Origin: Curtobacterium oceanosedimentum
GTDB taxonomy: Bacteria > Actinomycetota > Actinomycetes > Actinomycetales > Microbacteriaceae
DNA length: 64,000 nt
Assembly (NCBI RefSeq): GCF_020297365.1
Contig: NZ_JAIXIG010000011.1
Location: 1-64,000 of the forward strand
Direction of reading: 5' to 3'
Below, piece by piece: positions 1 through 9,161 of the stretch. The notes beneath the pieces were generated by a model. It saw only the letters and a list, made by a program, of their open reading frames with translations, ran no database searches and was not told where the DNA came from. Within the stretch, counting starts at the first letter, position 1. Each line of letters starts with the position of its first letter. A program made the translations under genes and the position numbers.

Positions 1-85
1 CTGGGGTCTCCGGCGCTTCACGCTGCCGGGGTGCGCAGATGTCGCAGAGCTCGGTGGGGAAACCGTGGATGCACTCGTCGGTCAC
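1..85 (-). CDS. N-terminal fragment of Cys-motif protein (runs off left edge)
   Basis: A reading frame begins at a GTG (85..83) and runs open to the window edge, giving 28 visible residues beginning MTDECIHGFPTELCDIC. The frame shows Cys5, Cys14 and Cys17 (C-x8-C-x2-C), a compact metal-binding-like motif at the very N-terminus. From memory, Microbacteriaceae proteins with this kind of opening are DarT-like (DUF4433) ADP-ribosyltransferase-family proteins, but the catalytic part would lie outside the window, so that is only a suggestion. There is no strong ribosome binding site before the GTG. It lies on the same strand as the topoisomerase gene and downstream of it. Confidence 0.5.
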   Translation of the reverse strand, partial: MTDECIHGFPTELCDICAPRQREAPETP

Positions 86-165
86 GACTGTTGAGGGTCC
101 TTCCGTGCCGTGTGGGGGTGGTCCGGCACGTCGACCAACGCTACGTCATCCGGACGGCCACGGGG

Positions 166-1143
166 TCACTGTCGGTAGAGCAGGGCACGCACCTCGGACT
201 CGGCCGATGCGAGGCGCTTCGGGTCGATGGTCTCGCCGTGGGCGTAGGCGTCGAGCAGACGCGGGTCGATGTAGCTCTGTCGGCACACCGTCGGGGTGTT
301 GCCGAGCTCGTCACTCGCCGCCTTCACCGCGTGCGAGACCGCCTTCTTCCGCTTGGCCTCCGACGGCTGCGGTCCGGTCTTCGCCAGGTCGACGGCGGCG
401 GCGACCGTGCCGTGCAGCGTGCGGAAGTCCTTCGCGGTGAACTCGTCCCCGGCGCGCTCCTTGACGTAGGCGTTGATGTCCTCGGCGGACAGGGGTTCCC
501 ACTCGGCGCCACGCCGTTCGCGGAACGACAGCAGTCGGGCGTTCGGCCCGCGCCGCTTCATGCCGGCGATGACGCGGGCCAGGTCGTGGTCGTGGATGGA
601 CGAGGACCACTCCTGGCCGCTCTTGCCCGGGAAGTCGAGCTCGATGTCGTCGCCGGACACGTGGGCGTGGGCGCAGAGCAGCGTCGAGAGCCCGCGGCTG
701 CCGTGCTCGGTGGCGTACCGCTCCGAGCCGACGCGGAGCGACCCCTGGTCGAGCATCCGGAAGGCCGCTGCGAGAGCGCGCTGCCGGTCCGGCTCCGGCC
801 GACGGAGGTCCTGCGTGACACCACGGCGCGCCACCGGCAGCGACTCGGCGAGGGCGAGCGCGCGGTCGTACTTGATGCGGTCCATGCGCTCGCGCCAGGA
901 CGGGTGGTACATGTACTGCCGACGGCCGGCACCGTCGATGCCGGTGGCGAGGATGTGCCCGTTCTCGTACGGGGAGATCCAGACGTCGTCCCACGCCGGC
1001 GGGATGACGAACTCGTCGAGCCGCGCGCGCTCCGTCGGATCGGTGACGGTGTTGCCGGCTGGGTCACGGTACGAGAAACCCCGGCCGGAACGGACGCGGT
1101 GGTAGCCACGTCCGCCGGTCCGGGATCTGCGGAGACGGGTCAC
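166..1143 (-). CDS. DNA topoisomerase IB (poxvirus-type)
   Basis: A 325-residue protein resembling bacterial/poxviral type IB topoisomerases, which relax supercoils by nicking one strand through a 3'-phosphotyrosine. The N-terminal part has the family's FVIPPAWDDVWISP and DGAGRRQYMYHP blocks (residues about 45-80); the catalytic part includes KDFRTLHGT (about residue 240) and the presumed nucleophile Tyr in RQSYIDPRLLDAY near residue 291. The length is close to the family norm. The start is a GTG with GAGGA immediately before it, an unusually tight spacing, so the true start is uncertain. It is probably an accessory topoisomerase. The neighbours are a Cys-motif protein and, after a terminator, tuf. 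Confidence 0.9.
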   Translation of the reverse strand: MTRLRRSRTGGRGYHRVRSGRGFSYRDPAGNTVTDPTERARLDEFVIPPAWDDVWISPYENGHILATGIDGAGRRQYMYHPSWRERMDRIKYDRALALAESLPVARRGVTQDLRRPEPDRQRALAAAFRMLDQGSLRVGSERYATEHGSRGLSTLLCAHAHVSGDDIELDFPGKSGQEWSSSIHDHDLARVIAGMKRRGPNARLLSFRERRGAEWEPLSAEDINAYVKERAGDEFTAKDFRTLHGTVAAAVDLAKTGPQPSEAKRKKAVSHAVKAASDELGNTPTVCRQSYIDPRLLDAYAHGETIDPKRLASAESEVRALLYRQ

Positions 1144-1263
1144 TCCTCAGAGAGTGCCCGCGCGACCCTGTGACCGACCGGAGACAGGCGCACGACCGGC
1201 ACCGCGCCTCCAGGCCGACACGCACGCCGTGGGAGGACGCGGTGGACCAGGGCGGAACACGAC

Positions 1264-1295
1264 AGCGGGGCCGGACCCGAAGGTCCGACCCCGCT
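1264..1295 (-). terminator. Terminator hairpin after tuf
   Basis: The arms at 1264-1277 and 1282-1295 pair over 14 positions with one mismatch around a CGAA-type loop. The hairpin lies 17 bases beyond the tuf stop codon. There is no U-tract, as is common for hairpin terminators in high-GC actinobacteria. Confidence 0.75.
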
Positions 1296-1312
1296 GCAGC
1301 TGGTGACAGGAG

Positions 1313-2500
1313 TTACTTGATGATCTTCTCGACCGTACCGGCGCCGACCGTACGACCACCCTCACGGATGGCGAAGCGGAGGCCCTCCTCCATGGCGATC
1401 GGCTGGATCAGCTCGACGGTCATGGCGACGGTGTCACCGGGCATGACCATCTCGGTGCCCTCGGGCAGCGTGATGACGCCGGTGACGTCCGTGGTGCGGA
1501 AGTAGAACTGCGGGCGGTAGTTCGCGTAGAACGGGTTGTGACGCCCACCCTCGTCCTTGGTCAGGATGTACGCGTTCGCCTGGAACTCGGTGTGCGGCGT
1601 GACCGAACCCGGCTTCACGACGACCTGGCCGCGCTCCACGTCCTCGCGCTTGAGGCCACGGATGAGCAGACCGGTGTTGTCACCGGCGACCGCCTGGTCG
1701 AGCAGCTTGCGGAACATCTCGATGCCCGTGACGGTGGTCTTCTGCGTCGCGCGGATGCCGACGATCTCGACCTCCTCGTTCAGGTTGAGCGTGCCACGCT
1801 CGACGCGACCGGTGACGACCGTGCCACGACCGGTGATCGTGAAGACGTCCTCGATCGGCATCAGGAACGGCTGGTCGGTGGCGCGCACCGGGTCCGGCAC
1901 GTTCTCGTCGACCTGGGCCATGAGGTCCTGGACCGACTTGACCCACTTCTCGTCGCCCTCGAGCGCCTTGAGCGCCGAGACCTGCATGACGGGGGCGTCC
2001 TCGTCGAACTGCTGCGAGCCGAGGAGCTCGCGGACCTCGAGCTCGACGAGCTCCAGGATCTCCTCGTCGTCCACCATGTCGGACTTGTTCAGCGCGACGA
2101 CGATGTAGGGGACGCCGACCTGGCGGGCGAGCAGGACGTGCTCACGCGTCTGGGGCATCGGGCCGTCGGTGGCGGCGACCACGAGGATCGCGCCGTCCAT
2201 CTGCGCCGCACCCGTGATCATGTTCTTCACGTAGTCGGCGTGACCGGGGGCGTCGACGTGCGCGTAGTGACGCTTCTCGGTCTGGTACTCCACGTGGGAG
2301 ATGTTGATCGTGATGCCGCGCTGGCGCTCCTCGGGAGCGTTGTCGATCTGCGCGAAGTCGCGGGCCTCGTTGAGGTCCGGGTACTGGTCGTGCAGAACCT
2401 TGGTGATCGCCGCCGTGAGCGTGGTCTTGCCGTGGTCGACGTGACCGATGGTTCCGATGTTGACGTGCGGCTTGGTGCGCTCGAACTTGGCCTTGGCCAC
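1313..2500 (-). CDS. tuf: Elongation factor Tu
   Basis: EF-Tu, the GTPase that delivers aminoacyl-tRNA to the ribosome. All 395 residues match the expected architecture: the G domain with GHVDHGKTT (residues about 19-27), the switch region RGITIN, DAPGH and NKSD, followed by the two beta-barrel domains ending in [10 protein letters not shown]. The start is GTG, preceded by AGGAGG with 6 bases of spacing. It is the last gene of the str operon, 146 bases after fusA and followed by a hairpin terminator. The gap from fusA is long enough to hold an extra tuf promoter, but I could not identify a convincing one. Confidence 0.99.
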   Translation of the reverse strand: MAKAKFERTKPHVNIGTIGHVDHGKTTLTAAITKVLHDQYPDLNEARDFAQIDNAPEERQRGITINISHVEYQTEKRHYAHVDAPGHADYVKNMITGAAQMDGAILVVAATDGPMPQTREHVLLARQVGVPYIVVALNKSDMVDDEEILELVELEVRELLGSQQFDEDAPVMQVSALKALEGDEKWVKSVQDLMAQVDENVPDPVRATDQPFLMPIEDVFTITGRGTVVTGRVERGTLNLNEEVEIVGIRATQKTTVTGIEMFRKLLDQAVAGDNTGLLIRGLKREDVERGQVVVKPGSVTPHTEFQANAYILTKDEGGRHNPFYANYRPQFYFRTTDVTGVITLPEGTEMVMPGDTVAMTVELIQPIAMEEGLRFAIREGGRTVGAGTVEKIIK

Positions 2501-2646
2501 TGGGGTCCTCCTCAGGACTCGGAAGCGTCACCCCCGGCCGGCCCTGGATGGGCTCGGAACCGTTGGTGCGCGGTGTGTGTCTGTACTTTACTTGGTGGCG
2601 AGGGGCCCGTCGCCGGGCGCCCCCGCCTGTGGAGAAGCGCTGAGCG

Positions 2647-4761
2647 CTACTCCCCCGCGTTCTTCGCGATGATCTCCTCGGCGACCTTGGCCGGGACCTG
2701 GCTGTAGGTCTCGAAGGTCATCGAGTAGACCGCACGACCAGAGGTCTTCGACCGCAGGTCGCCGACGTAGCCGAACATCTCGGACAGCGGCACGCTCGCG
2801 CGGACCACCTTGACGCCCGAGGCGTCCTCCATCGAGGCGATCTGGCCACGACGGGAGTTCAGGTCACCGATGACGTCGCCCATGTACTCCTCCGGAGTAC
2901 GGACCTCGACGGCCATGATCGGCTCGAGGATCGCCGGACCGGCCTTGCGGGCCGCTTCCTTGTAGGCGATCGAACCGGCGATCTTGAACGCCATCTCGGA
3001 CGAGTCGACGTCGTGCGCCGCGCCGTCCTTGAGGATGGCCTTCACGCCGACGGTCGGGTAGCCCGCGAGGATGCCGACCTGCATGGCGTCCTGGATACCG
3101 GCGTCGACCGACGGGATGTACTCACGCGGCACGCGACCACCGGTGACGGCGTTCTCGAACTCGTAGACCTTCTCGGCCGTGACTTCCATCGGCTCGAGGG
3201 CGATCTGCACCTTCGCGAACTGGCCGGAACCACCGGTCTGCTTCTTGTGCGTGTAGTCGTAGCGCTCGACGACCTTGGTGAGCGTCTCGCGGTAGGCCAC
3301 CTGGGGCTTGCCGACGCTCGCCTCGACCTTGAACTCACGCTTCATGCGGTCGACGAGGATGTCGAGGTGGAGCTCGCCCATGCCCTTGATCGTCGTCTGA
3401 CCGGTCTCGGCGTTGAGCTCGACGCGGAACGTCGGGTCCTCTTCGGCGAGCTTCTGGATGGCCGTGGAGAGCTTCTCCTGGTCGGCCTTCGTGTTCGGCT
3501 CGATGGCGACCTCGATGACCGGCTCCGGGAACGTCATCGACTCGAGGACGACCTGGTTCTGCGGGTCGCAGAGGGTGTCACCGGTGGTGGTGTCCTTGAG
3601 GCCGATGACCGCGTAGATGTGGCCGGCGGTCACGTTGTCGACCGGGTTCTCCTTGTTGGAGTGCATCTGGAAGATCTTCCCGATGCGCTCCTTCTTGCCC
3701 TTGGTCGAGTTGATGACCTGGGCACCGGACTCGATCGAGCCGGAGTAGACGCGGACGTACGTGAGGCGACCGAAGAAGGGGTGCACCGCGACCTTGAACG
3801 CCAGGGCCGAGAACGGCTCCGACGAGTCGGGCTTGCGGATGATCTCCTTCTCCTCGTCCTTGACGTCGTGGCCGATCATCGGCGGCACGTCGAGCGGGGA
3901 CGGGAGGTAGTCGATGACGGCGTCGAGCATCGGCTGGACACCGCGGTTCTTGAAGGCCGAGCCGCACAGGACGGGGTAGACCTCGGACGCGATCGTGAGC
4001 TTGCGGATCGCGTTCTTGATCTCGTCCTTGGTGAGCTCCTCGCCACCGAAGTACTTCTCGAGCAGGGCGTCGTCGGTCTCCGCGACGCGCTCGATCAGCT
4101 TGGCGCGGTACTCGTCCGCACGGTCCTTGAGGTCCGCGGGGATCTCCTGGACCTCGTACTGGGCGCCCATGGTGACGTCACCCTTGGCATCGCCCGGCCA
4201 GACCTTGGCGTGCATCTCGATGAGGTCGACGATCCCGACGAAGTCGTTCTCGGCGCCGATCGGGAGCTGGAGCACGAGGGGCTCCGCGCCGAGGCGGTTG
4301 ATGATGGTGTCGACGGTGAAGTAGAAGTCGGCGCCCAGCTTGTCCATCTTGTTGACGAAGCAGATGCGCGGGACGTCGTACTTGTCCGCCTGACGCCACA
4401 CGGTCTCGGACTGGGGCTCGACGCCCTCCTTGCCGTCGAAGACGGCGACCGCACCGTCGAGGACGCGGAGCGAACGCTCCACCTCGACCGTGAAGTCCAC
4501 GTGACCAGGGGTGTCGATGATGTTGATCTGGTTGTTGTCCCAGAAGCAGGTCGTCGCGGCCGACGTGATCGTGATGCCGCGCTCCTGCTCCTGCGCCATC
4601 CAGTCCATCGTGGCAGCGCCGTCGTGGACCTCACCGATCTTGTGCGTGATGCCCGTGTAGAACAGGATGCGCTCGGTCGTCGTCGTCTTGCCGGCATCGA
4701 TGTGCGCCATGATGCCGATGTTGCGGACCTTGTTCAGGTCGGTGAGCACGTCCTGTGCCAC
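2647..4761 (-). CDS. fusA: Elongation factor G
   Basis: A 704-residue translocation GTPase. The G domain begins with [14 protein letters not shown] near residue 20, with [13 protein letters not shown] and NKMDKLGAD following. Domains II-V continue to the C-terminus, including the GMGELHLDI block, typical of EF-G. The start is GTG with GGAGG six bases upstream. It lies between rpsG (87 bases upstream) and tuf in the classical str operon order. Nothing suggests a second, mitochondrial-like or ribosome-protection paralogue; the length and motifs fit the housekeeping protein. Confidence 0.99.
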   Translation of the reverse strand: MAQDVLTDLNKVRNIGIMAHIDAGKTTTTERILFYTGITHKIGEVHDGAATMDWMAQEQERGITITSAATTCFWDNNQINIIDTPGHVDFTVEVERSLRVLDGAVAVFDGKEGVEPQSETVWRQADKYDVPRICFVNKMDKLGADFYFTVDTIINRLGAEPLVLQLPIGAENDFVGIVDLIEMHAKVWPGDAKGDVTMGAQYEVQEIPADLKDRADEYRAKLIERVAETDDALLEKYFGGEELTKDEIKNAIRKLTIASEVYPVLCGSAFKNRGVQPMLDAVIDYLPSPLDVPPMIGHDVKDEEKEIIRKPDSSEPFSALAFKVAVHPFFGRLTYVRVYSGSIESGAQVINSTKGKKERIGKIFQMHSNKENPVDNVTAGHIYAVIGLKDTTTGDTLCDPQNQVVLESMTFPEPVIEVAIEPNTKADQEKLSTAIQKLAEEDPTFRVELNAETGQTTIKGMGELHLDILVDRMKREFKVEASVGKPQVAYRETLTKVVERYDYTHKKQTGGSGQFAKVQIALEPMEVTAEKVYEFENAVTGGRVPREYIPSVDAGIQDAMQVGILAGYPTVGVKAILKDGAAHDVDSSEMAFKIAGSIAYKEAARKAGPAILEPIMAVEVRTPEEYMGDVIGDLNSRRGQIASMEDASGVKVVRASVPLSEMFGYVGDLRSKTSGRAVYSMTFETYSQVPAKVAEEIIAKNAGE

Positions 4762-4848
4762 AGGGTTCCTCCGGAAGAGTTGTAGGAGAGGTTGGCGGCC
4801 GGGCGGGCGCCGGGGTTCTTGACCACCGGCGCCCGCACGGTGCCGGGA

Positions 4849-5319
4849 CTACCAGCGGTAGTGGGCGAAGGCCTTGTTCGACTCGGCCATCTTGTGCGTG
4901 TCCTCGCGGCGCTTGACCGCGGCGCCGAGACCGTTCGACGCGTCGAGGATCTCGTTCATGAGACGCTCGGTCATCGTCTTCTCGCGACGGGCCTTGGCGT
5001 ACGAGGTGAGCCAACGCAGCGCGAGGGTGTTCGCGCGGTGCGGCTTGACCTCGACCGGCACCTGGTAGGTCGAGCCACCGACGCGGCGGCTGCGGACCTC
5101 GAGGGTCGGACGGACGTTGTCGAGCGCCTTCTTCAGCGTCACGACGGCGTCCTGCTGGTTCTTGGCGGAGACGCCTTCGAGTGCACCGTAGACGATGCGC
5201 TCGGCGAGGCCCTTCTTGCCGTCGAGCAGGATCTTGTTGACGAGCTGGCTGACGATCGGCGCACCGTAGACCGGGTCGGCGACGACGGGACGCTTGGGAG
5301 CGGGACCCTTACGAGGCAT
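4849..5319 (-). CDS. rpsG: 30S ribosomal protein S7
   Basis: A 156-residue S7, the primary 16S rRNA-binding protein that nucleates the 30S head. The sequence begins [12 protein letters not shown] and shows the family block [16 protein letters not shown], ending in the usual KAFAHYRW. It starts at ATG five bases after the rpsL stop codon, so translation is probably coupled. In many bacteria S7 represses this operon post-transcriptionally; no specific S7 site could be identified here by eye. Confidence 0.99.
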   Translation of the reverse strand: MPRKGPAPKRPVVADPVYGAPIVSQLVNKILLDGKKGLAERIVYGALEGVSAKNQQDAVVTLKKALDNVRPTLEVRSRRVGGSTYQVPVEVKPHRANTLALRWLTSYAKARREKTMTERLMNEILDASNGLGAAVKRREDTHKMAESNKAFAHYRW

Positions 5320-5324
5320 CTAAC

Positions 5325-5693
5325 TCAACCCTTCTTCGCGCCGTAGCGGCTGCGAGCCTGCTTACGGTTCTTGACTGCCTGGGTGTCCAGGGCGCCACGG
5401 ATGATCTTGTAACGGACACCCGGGAGGTCCTTCACACGACCGCCACGGACGAGCACCATCGAGTGCTCCTGGAGGTTGTGGCCCTCACCGGGGATGTAGG
5501 CCGTGACCTCGGTGCCGTTCGAGAGCTTGACACGAGCGACCTTGCGCAGTGCCGAGTTCGGCTTCTTCGGGGTGGTGGTGTAGACGCGGGTGCACACGCC
5601 ACGCTGCTGGGGGTTCGCCTTCAGGGCGGGCGCCTTGGTCTTGGTGACCTTCGGCGTACGACCCTTGCGAACCAGCTGCTGGATGGTAGGCAA
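5325..5693 (-). CDS. rpsL: 30S ribosomal protein S12
   Basis: A 122-residue S12, part of the decoding centre. It shows the conserved [18 protein letters not shown] and [16 protein letters not shown] segments; the lysines corresponding to the classical streptomycin-resistance positions are unmutated, consistent with a drug-sensitive form. The start codon is TTG, read as [11 protein letters not shown], with GGAG five bases before it; no ATG or GTG fits. It is the first gene of the str operon, with a leader of roughly 165 bases from the promoter at 5865-5893. Confidence 0.99.
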   Translation of the reverse strand: MPTIQQLVRKGRTPKVTKTKAPALKANPQQRGVCTRVYTTTPKKPNSALRKVARVKLSNGTEVTAYIPGEGHNLQEHSMVLVRGGRVKDLPGVRYKIIRGALDTQAVKNRKQARSRYGAKKG

Positions 5694-5864
5694 CTGTTCT
5701 CCTGGTTCTTCGCTCGTGCTCTCTGGCCGGCGCGTTCCGCCGGCTTCCTCGTCCCACGCTGATCACCGCCGGACGGCGGACGATCGAGTGGGGGACGGAG
5801 TGGTCCGACTGGGCGTTCCGCCCGCCGGACTTTTCGGGCGCGCCCGAGGGCGCACACCCGGTAG

Positions 5865-5893
5865 AGACTACCTGCGGAGCGGGACGAAATCAA
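5865..5893 (-). promoter_or_regulatory. str operon promoter
   Basis: On the minus strand, TTGATT (5893..5888) and TAGTCT (5870..5865) are separated by exactly 17 bases, a good sigma70/HrdB-type promoter about 170 bases upstream of rpsL. The transcribed leader holds GC-rich inverted repeats around 5711-5790. Confidence 0.7.
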
Positions 5894-5920
5894 TCCGGGT
5901 CACCCCGGGCACGGACACCG

Positions 5921-7072
5921 TCATGAGCCGGTGTCAGAGGAACCGTTGCCCACGGCGGAGCGGAACGTCGCACCGTCGTCGGAGAAGCCGGTGACGTACC
6001 CGCTCGCGTTCACGTCGAGCGGCCCGGCAGAGGCGGTCCCGGTGCCGGCAGCGCCGGAGATGTCCGCCGTGTAGGTCGCACGACCGGCGGTGGTCGTGCT
6101 CACCAGCCACCCGTTGCTCGTCCAGTCGCCGACCGACACCGTGGGCCGCGACTCCAGCGTCCACTTCTGGTTCGTGTAGGTGAAGGCGGGGTCCTGCCCG
6201 TAGGCGTAGAAGCTGCACCCGGTCGGAGCCGCGTCGGTCGACGCGATGCAGCGATCCACCCAGGCGTCCACCGCTCGTTCGGCGGCTCGCTGCCCGGCCT
6301 CCGTCAGGGTCACCGTCGTCTGCACCGGCCGCGTCGGGACCTGCCCGAAGCCGCTGACGGTCGCGGACCCACCCTTCGCGGTCGTCCACCTGCCGCCGTC
6401 GAACGTGACGTCGTACGTGCCCGGCAGGGCTCGGAGACGGACGGTGCCGTCCTCCGCGGTCCGCGCCGCACGGCCCGCCACCTGCACCCTCGCACCGGCC
6501 GGCCCCCGGACGCCGACGTCGACCGTGCCCAGCTCCGGCGCCTGCAGCTCCCAGACCGGGAACACGCCCCAGTCGGTGCCGGTGCGGGCGAGCGTGAACG
6601 TCGCCGCCACGTCCTGCCCGCCCTGCCGCAGGTACGCGCGGACGGTCGCCGTGTCCCCCTCGGTCCGGGTGGCCGCGATCCGGTACCCGGTGACCTTGTC
6701 GGTGGCCTGCTCGTAGGCCGTGGCGCCGAGCAGCACGTCGGAGCGTTCGCGGTCGATGCCGGCGTCGTCGAGGGCGTCCGCCACCCGCCCCGCCGTCAGG
6801 TCGTCGAGGAACGCCCGCACGGGCCGGTCGGCCGAGTGCGAGGTCGAGCCGACCGAGTAGCCCACGCCACCGGCGACCAGGAGGAGCACGACGACCGCGC
6901 CGGAAGCGACCAGCGCGACGACCTGCCCCCGTCGCAACCGCCGCCGCGGTCGGCGCTGCCCCGTGGCGGCTCCGGCTGCGGGCGCGTCGACGGTGCCGCG
7001 GATCGAGGCCACGGTCGGCACGGCACCCCAGCCGCGCTGCTCGTCCGGGTCGTGCCCGTGCTGGTCGTTCAT
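5921..7072 (-). CDS. Single-pass membrane protein with secreted domain, unknown function
   Basis: A 383-residue protein that I cannot name. The N-terminal 45 residues are hydrophilic and Arg-rich at the end (RRPRRRLRRG), followed by one membrane helix at about residues 50-72. The rest, rich in Thr, Ala, Gly and Asp, should lie outside the cell. It includes a short beta-rich stretch (RVQVAGRAARTAEDGTVRLRAL) that looks like a carboxypeptidase-regulatory-type fold, and two cysteines (RCIAS and GCSFYAYG) that could form a disulfide. The start is ATG with GGGGGA close before it. It lies upstream of, and in the same direction as, the str operon promoter, so it is probably a separate transcript. Confidence 0.7.
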   Translation of the reverse strand: MNDQHGHDPDEQRGWGAVPTVASIRGTVDAPAAGAATGQRRPRRRLRRGQVVALVASGAVVVLLLVAGGVGYSVGSTSHSADRPVRAFLDDLTAGRVADALDDAGIDRERSDVLLGATAYEQATDKVTGYRIAATRTEGDTATVRAYLRQGGQDVAATFTLARTGTDWGVFPVWELQAPELGTVDVGVRGPAGARVQVAGRAARTAEDGTVRLRALPGTYDVTFDGGRWTTAKGGSATVSGFGQVPTRPVQTTVTLTEAGQRAAERAVDAWVDRCIASTDAAPTGCSFYAYGQDPAFTYTNQKWTLESRPTVSVGDWTSNGWLVSTTTAGRATYTADISGAAGTGTASAGPLDVNASGYVTGFSDDGATFRSAVGNGSSDTGS

Positions 7073-7108
7073 CGTTCCCCCGTCAGCTGTCCGTCGTGCT
7101 CCCGCAGA

Positions 7109-7594
7109 CTACCGGCCGGTGGGTTCGTCACCCGTGGACGAACGACCGGCACTCCCCTGCCGCTCGTGGGTGTCCACCGGGTTCCGCGCCCCGTGCCGAG
7201 CCGCCGTGACGCCGCCGAGCACGGAGAGCAGGGCCACCACGACGGACCCGACCACGAACGGACCGAGGGCGTAGCCGGCCGGGAACACCAGGAGCTCGGT
7301 CAGGTCCGACCGGATCAGCGCGTACCCGACCGCGCCGACGCCGAGCATCACCAGGTAGGCGGTCGCCGCGGCCACCAGCGCGGTCACGCCCGGATTGCCC
7401 TCGCGCGCACCCACCGCGGTCGCGAGGAACACCACGACGGTCGCGCCGACCACCATCGCGGGTCCGAGGTACGGGGTGGCGTCGGGCTGCGAGATGACCT
7501 CGACGTCGGCGAGCAGGGACTCGAAGCCCGTGACGGCGATCACGAGCGCGATGAAGAGGACGGACGTCATCGTCGCGATCAACCACCGGGACAT
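7109..7594 (-). CDS. Small multi-pass membrane protein (DUF6121-like)
   Basis: A 161-residue protein with about four hydrophobic helices: residues 5-27, roughly 41-60, 70-90 and 105-130. The C-terminus is polar (HERQGSAGRSSTGDEPTGR). It resembles actinobacterial DUF6121 membrane proteins from memory; no function is known to me. I chose the ATG at 7594 instead of longer frames because the helices start right there and a TACGAT hexamer ends six bases upstream, fitting a leaderless transcript. It is separated from pilO by 146 bases and may not belong to the pilus operon. Confidence 0.7.
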   Translation of the reverse strand: MSRWLIATMTSVLFIALVIAVTGFESLLADVEVISQPDATPYLGPAMVVGATVVVFLATAVGAREGNPGVTALVAAATAYLVMLGVGAVGYALIRSDLTELLVFPAGYALGPFVVGSVVVALLSVLGGVTAARHGARNPVDTHERQGSAGRSSTGDEPTGR

Positions 7595-7600
7595 GGGGCG

Positions 7601-7606
7601 ATCGTA
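7601..7606 (-). promoter_or_regulatory. -10-like TACGAT, leaderless start
   Basis: TACGAT ends six bases before the ATG at 7594, fitting the leaderless -10 pattern seen at many genes in this window. Confidence 0.5.
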
Positions 7607-7740
7607 TCGCCGTCCGGCTGGTCGACGCCGGACCACGGCCACTGCGTCAGCCTGGAGGCCCGTGGTGGCGTCCGCCTCGGAGCCGTCCGGTCGGCGGTCG
7701 CCAGCGCACGGCCGGTGGCCGGGACGACCCTGACTTCGCG

Positions 7741-8436
7741 TCAGTCCCCCTTCGGGGCGTCCGCTGCCGCTGTGTCGCCTGGTTCCGCGAAGACGTAGAC
7801 GGAGCCGGTCAGCGACCACGCCTGGTCGTCCATGGGGCTCGCCCCGCCGTCCGAGCTCGTCGAGGCGATGCCCGTCACGAGGAACAACCGCTGCCCGGAC
7901 TGCACCGCCTTCGTGAAGGCGAGCGCTTGGTCGTAGGACCCCTTCACCGCGGCCGTGACGGGGATCACGACGAAGTTGGCCCCGGTGACGGCGGGGTCGG
8001 TCAGCGGGGCCGGAGCGGACGGCGTCGGCTCCGCAGTCGGCGTCGCGGTCGTCGAAGGGGACGGCTCCGACGCCGGCGCTGCCGCGACGGGGTCGTAGGC
8101 CTTCGCGTCACCGATCGTGATCGCCGTCACGGTGACACCGCTGGCGCCCGCCGCGTTGTTCAGCTGCGTCAGGAGCGCCGCCGTCGACGGGGTGGACGGG
8201 ACCGAGACACGGAGGACGTCGAGCTCCGCCTTCGTCGCACCGAGCTCCTCGCTGGCCTTCTCGAGCCGCGCGAGTTCCGCACGGTTGCGGGCGTTCGTCG
8301 CGTCGATGTCCGTCTGCTGGGTCGAGTGGTCGGCGGCCTGTGCGAGCTGCGGTTGCACGCCGAGGAACCAGGCCCCGGCCAGGACGGCGCCGATCGCGAC
8401 GAGGGCGACGACGAGTGAGAGACGGTTGCGGTTCAC
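7741..8436 (-). CDS. pilO: PilO-like type IV pilus inner-membrane protein
   Basis: A 231-residue bitopic protein: a short cytoplasmic N-terminus (MNRNRLS), one helix at about residues 8-27, then a coiled-coil-prone stretch (residues 35-75) and an extracytoplasmic alpha/beta domain. The layout is that of PilO, which pairs with PilN to link the PilM-bound platform to the pilus. A Pro/Ser/Thr/Ala-rich linker (about residues 120-150) interrupts the globular part and is unusual for PilO. GTG start; the TGA of pilN overlaps it (GTGA), so the two are translationally coupled. It is the last gene of the pilus cluster. The assignment rests on position and topology more than on sequence identity. Confidence 0.8.
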   Translation of the reverse strand: MNRNRLSLVVALVAIGAVLAGAWFLGVQPQLAQAADHSTQQTDIDATNARNRAELARLEKASEELGATKAELDVLRVSVPSTPSTAALLTQLNNAAGASGVTVTAITIGDAKAYDPVAAAPASEPSPSTTATPTAEPTPSAPAPLTDPAVTGANFVVIPVTAAVKGSYDQALAFTKAVQSGQRLFLVTGIASTSSDGGASPMDDQAWSLTGSVYVFAEPGDTAAADAPKGD

Positions 8437-9161
8437 TTCGACTGCTCCTCGGTGTACCTGCCGTCGAAGGCCCCTGCTCCGAGGTGGACCTGGACGGTCG
8501 CGGAGTACCCGCCGGAGTCCTCCTGGAGGGCGACGGCCGTGATGCTCGAATCGGCGTACCCGTCGAGCTGCGACAACCGGGCGGTCCAGTCGGGCACGGA
8601 CGGGATCGTCGGGCTGGAGACGGTCAGCTGCATCGTCGCGACACGGGCCTTCTCGAGCGGCACGGCCGACTGGGCGAAGGGGGTGGTGACGTCCGCGGAG
8701 TCGATGGTCATCGACGTGATGGCGACCCCCGACGGCAGGAGGGCCTTCAGCTGCGACAGGGTGCCGTTCCAGTCGATCTCCGTCGACCCACCGACGGCGC
8801 GTGCCGCCTCGAGGAGCTGGCTGTCCTGCTCGGCCTGGCGGACCTCCGAGAAGCGCTGTTGCTGTTGGAGCAGCGAGGTCGTCTCGGCCTGTGCGGCGGT
8901 CAGCGACGACGCGGTGTCCAGCTGGTGCACCGCCGCTGCCCCGACGGCGAGCGCCGCGACGGCGGCGACGACGATCACGCCGAGCCAGGCGCGCCGGGCG
9001 ACGCCCCGTTCACGCCGGTCGGCGTGCACCTCCGGCGGGAGGAGGTCGACGCGCGGCTCACGCCCTGCGATCGACACCTGCGCGCGCTTGGAGGCCTTCC
9101 GCTCGCGCATCCCACCTGCGTCGTCCTCGGCGGTGGCCGGACGGGTCTCGGCGACGGTCAT
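8433..9161 (-). CDS. pilN: PilN-like type IV pilus assembly protein
   Basis: A 242-residue bitopic protein. A cytoplasmic segment of about 55 residues precedes one membrane helix (about residues 60-80), then a heptad-like Gln/Glu-rich stretch and a small alpha/beta domain. In PilN the cytoplasmic tail carries a short motif that docks into PilM; here the candidate is the segment EPRVDLLPPEVHADRR (about residues 34-50), matching the known NLLP-type motif. ATG start overlapping the pilM stop (ATGA), and GTGA overlap into pilO, so the three are stoichiometrically coupled. Confidence 0.85.
   Translation of the reverse strand: MTVAETRPATAEDDAGGMRERKASKRAQVSIAGREPRVDLLPPEVHADRRERGVARRAWLGVIVVAAVAALAVGAAAVHQLDTASSLTAAQAETTSLLQQQQRFSEVRQAEQDSQLLEAARAVGGSTEIDWNGTLSQLKALLPSGVAITSMTIDSADVTTPFAQSAVPLEKARVATMQLTVSSPTIPSVPDWTARLSQLDGYADSSITAVALQEDSGGYSATVQVHLGAGAFDGRYTEEQSK

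Noticed and set aside
3013-4785. 590-codon open frame opposite fusA
   Set aside because: Antisense shadow of fusA with no motif and no start signals.
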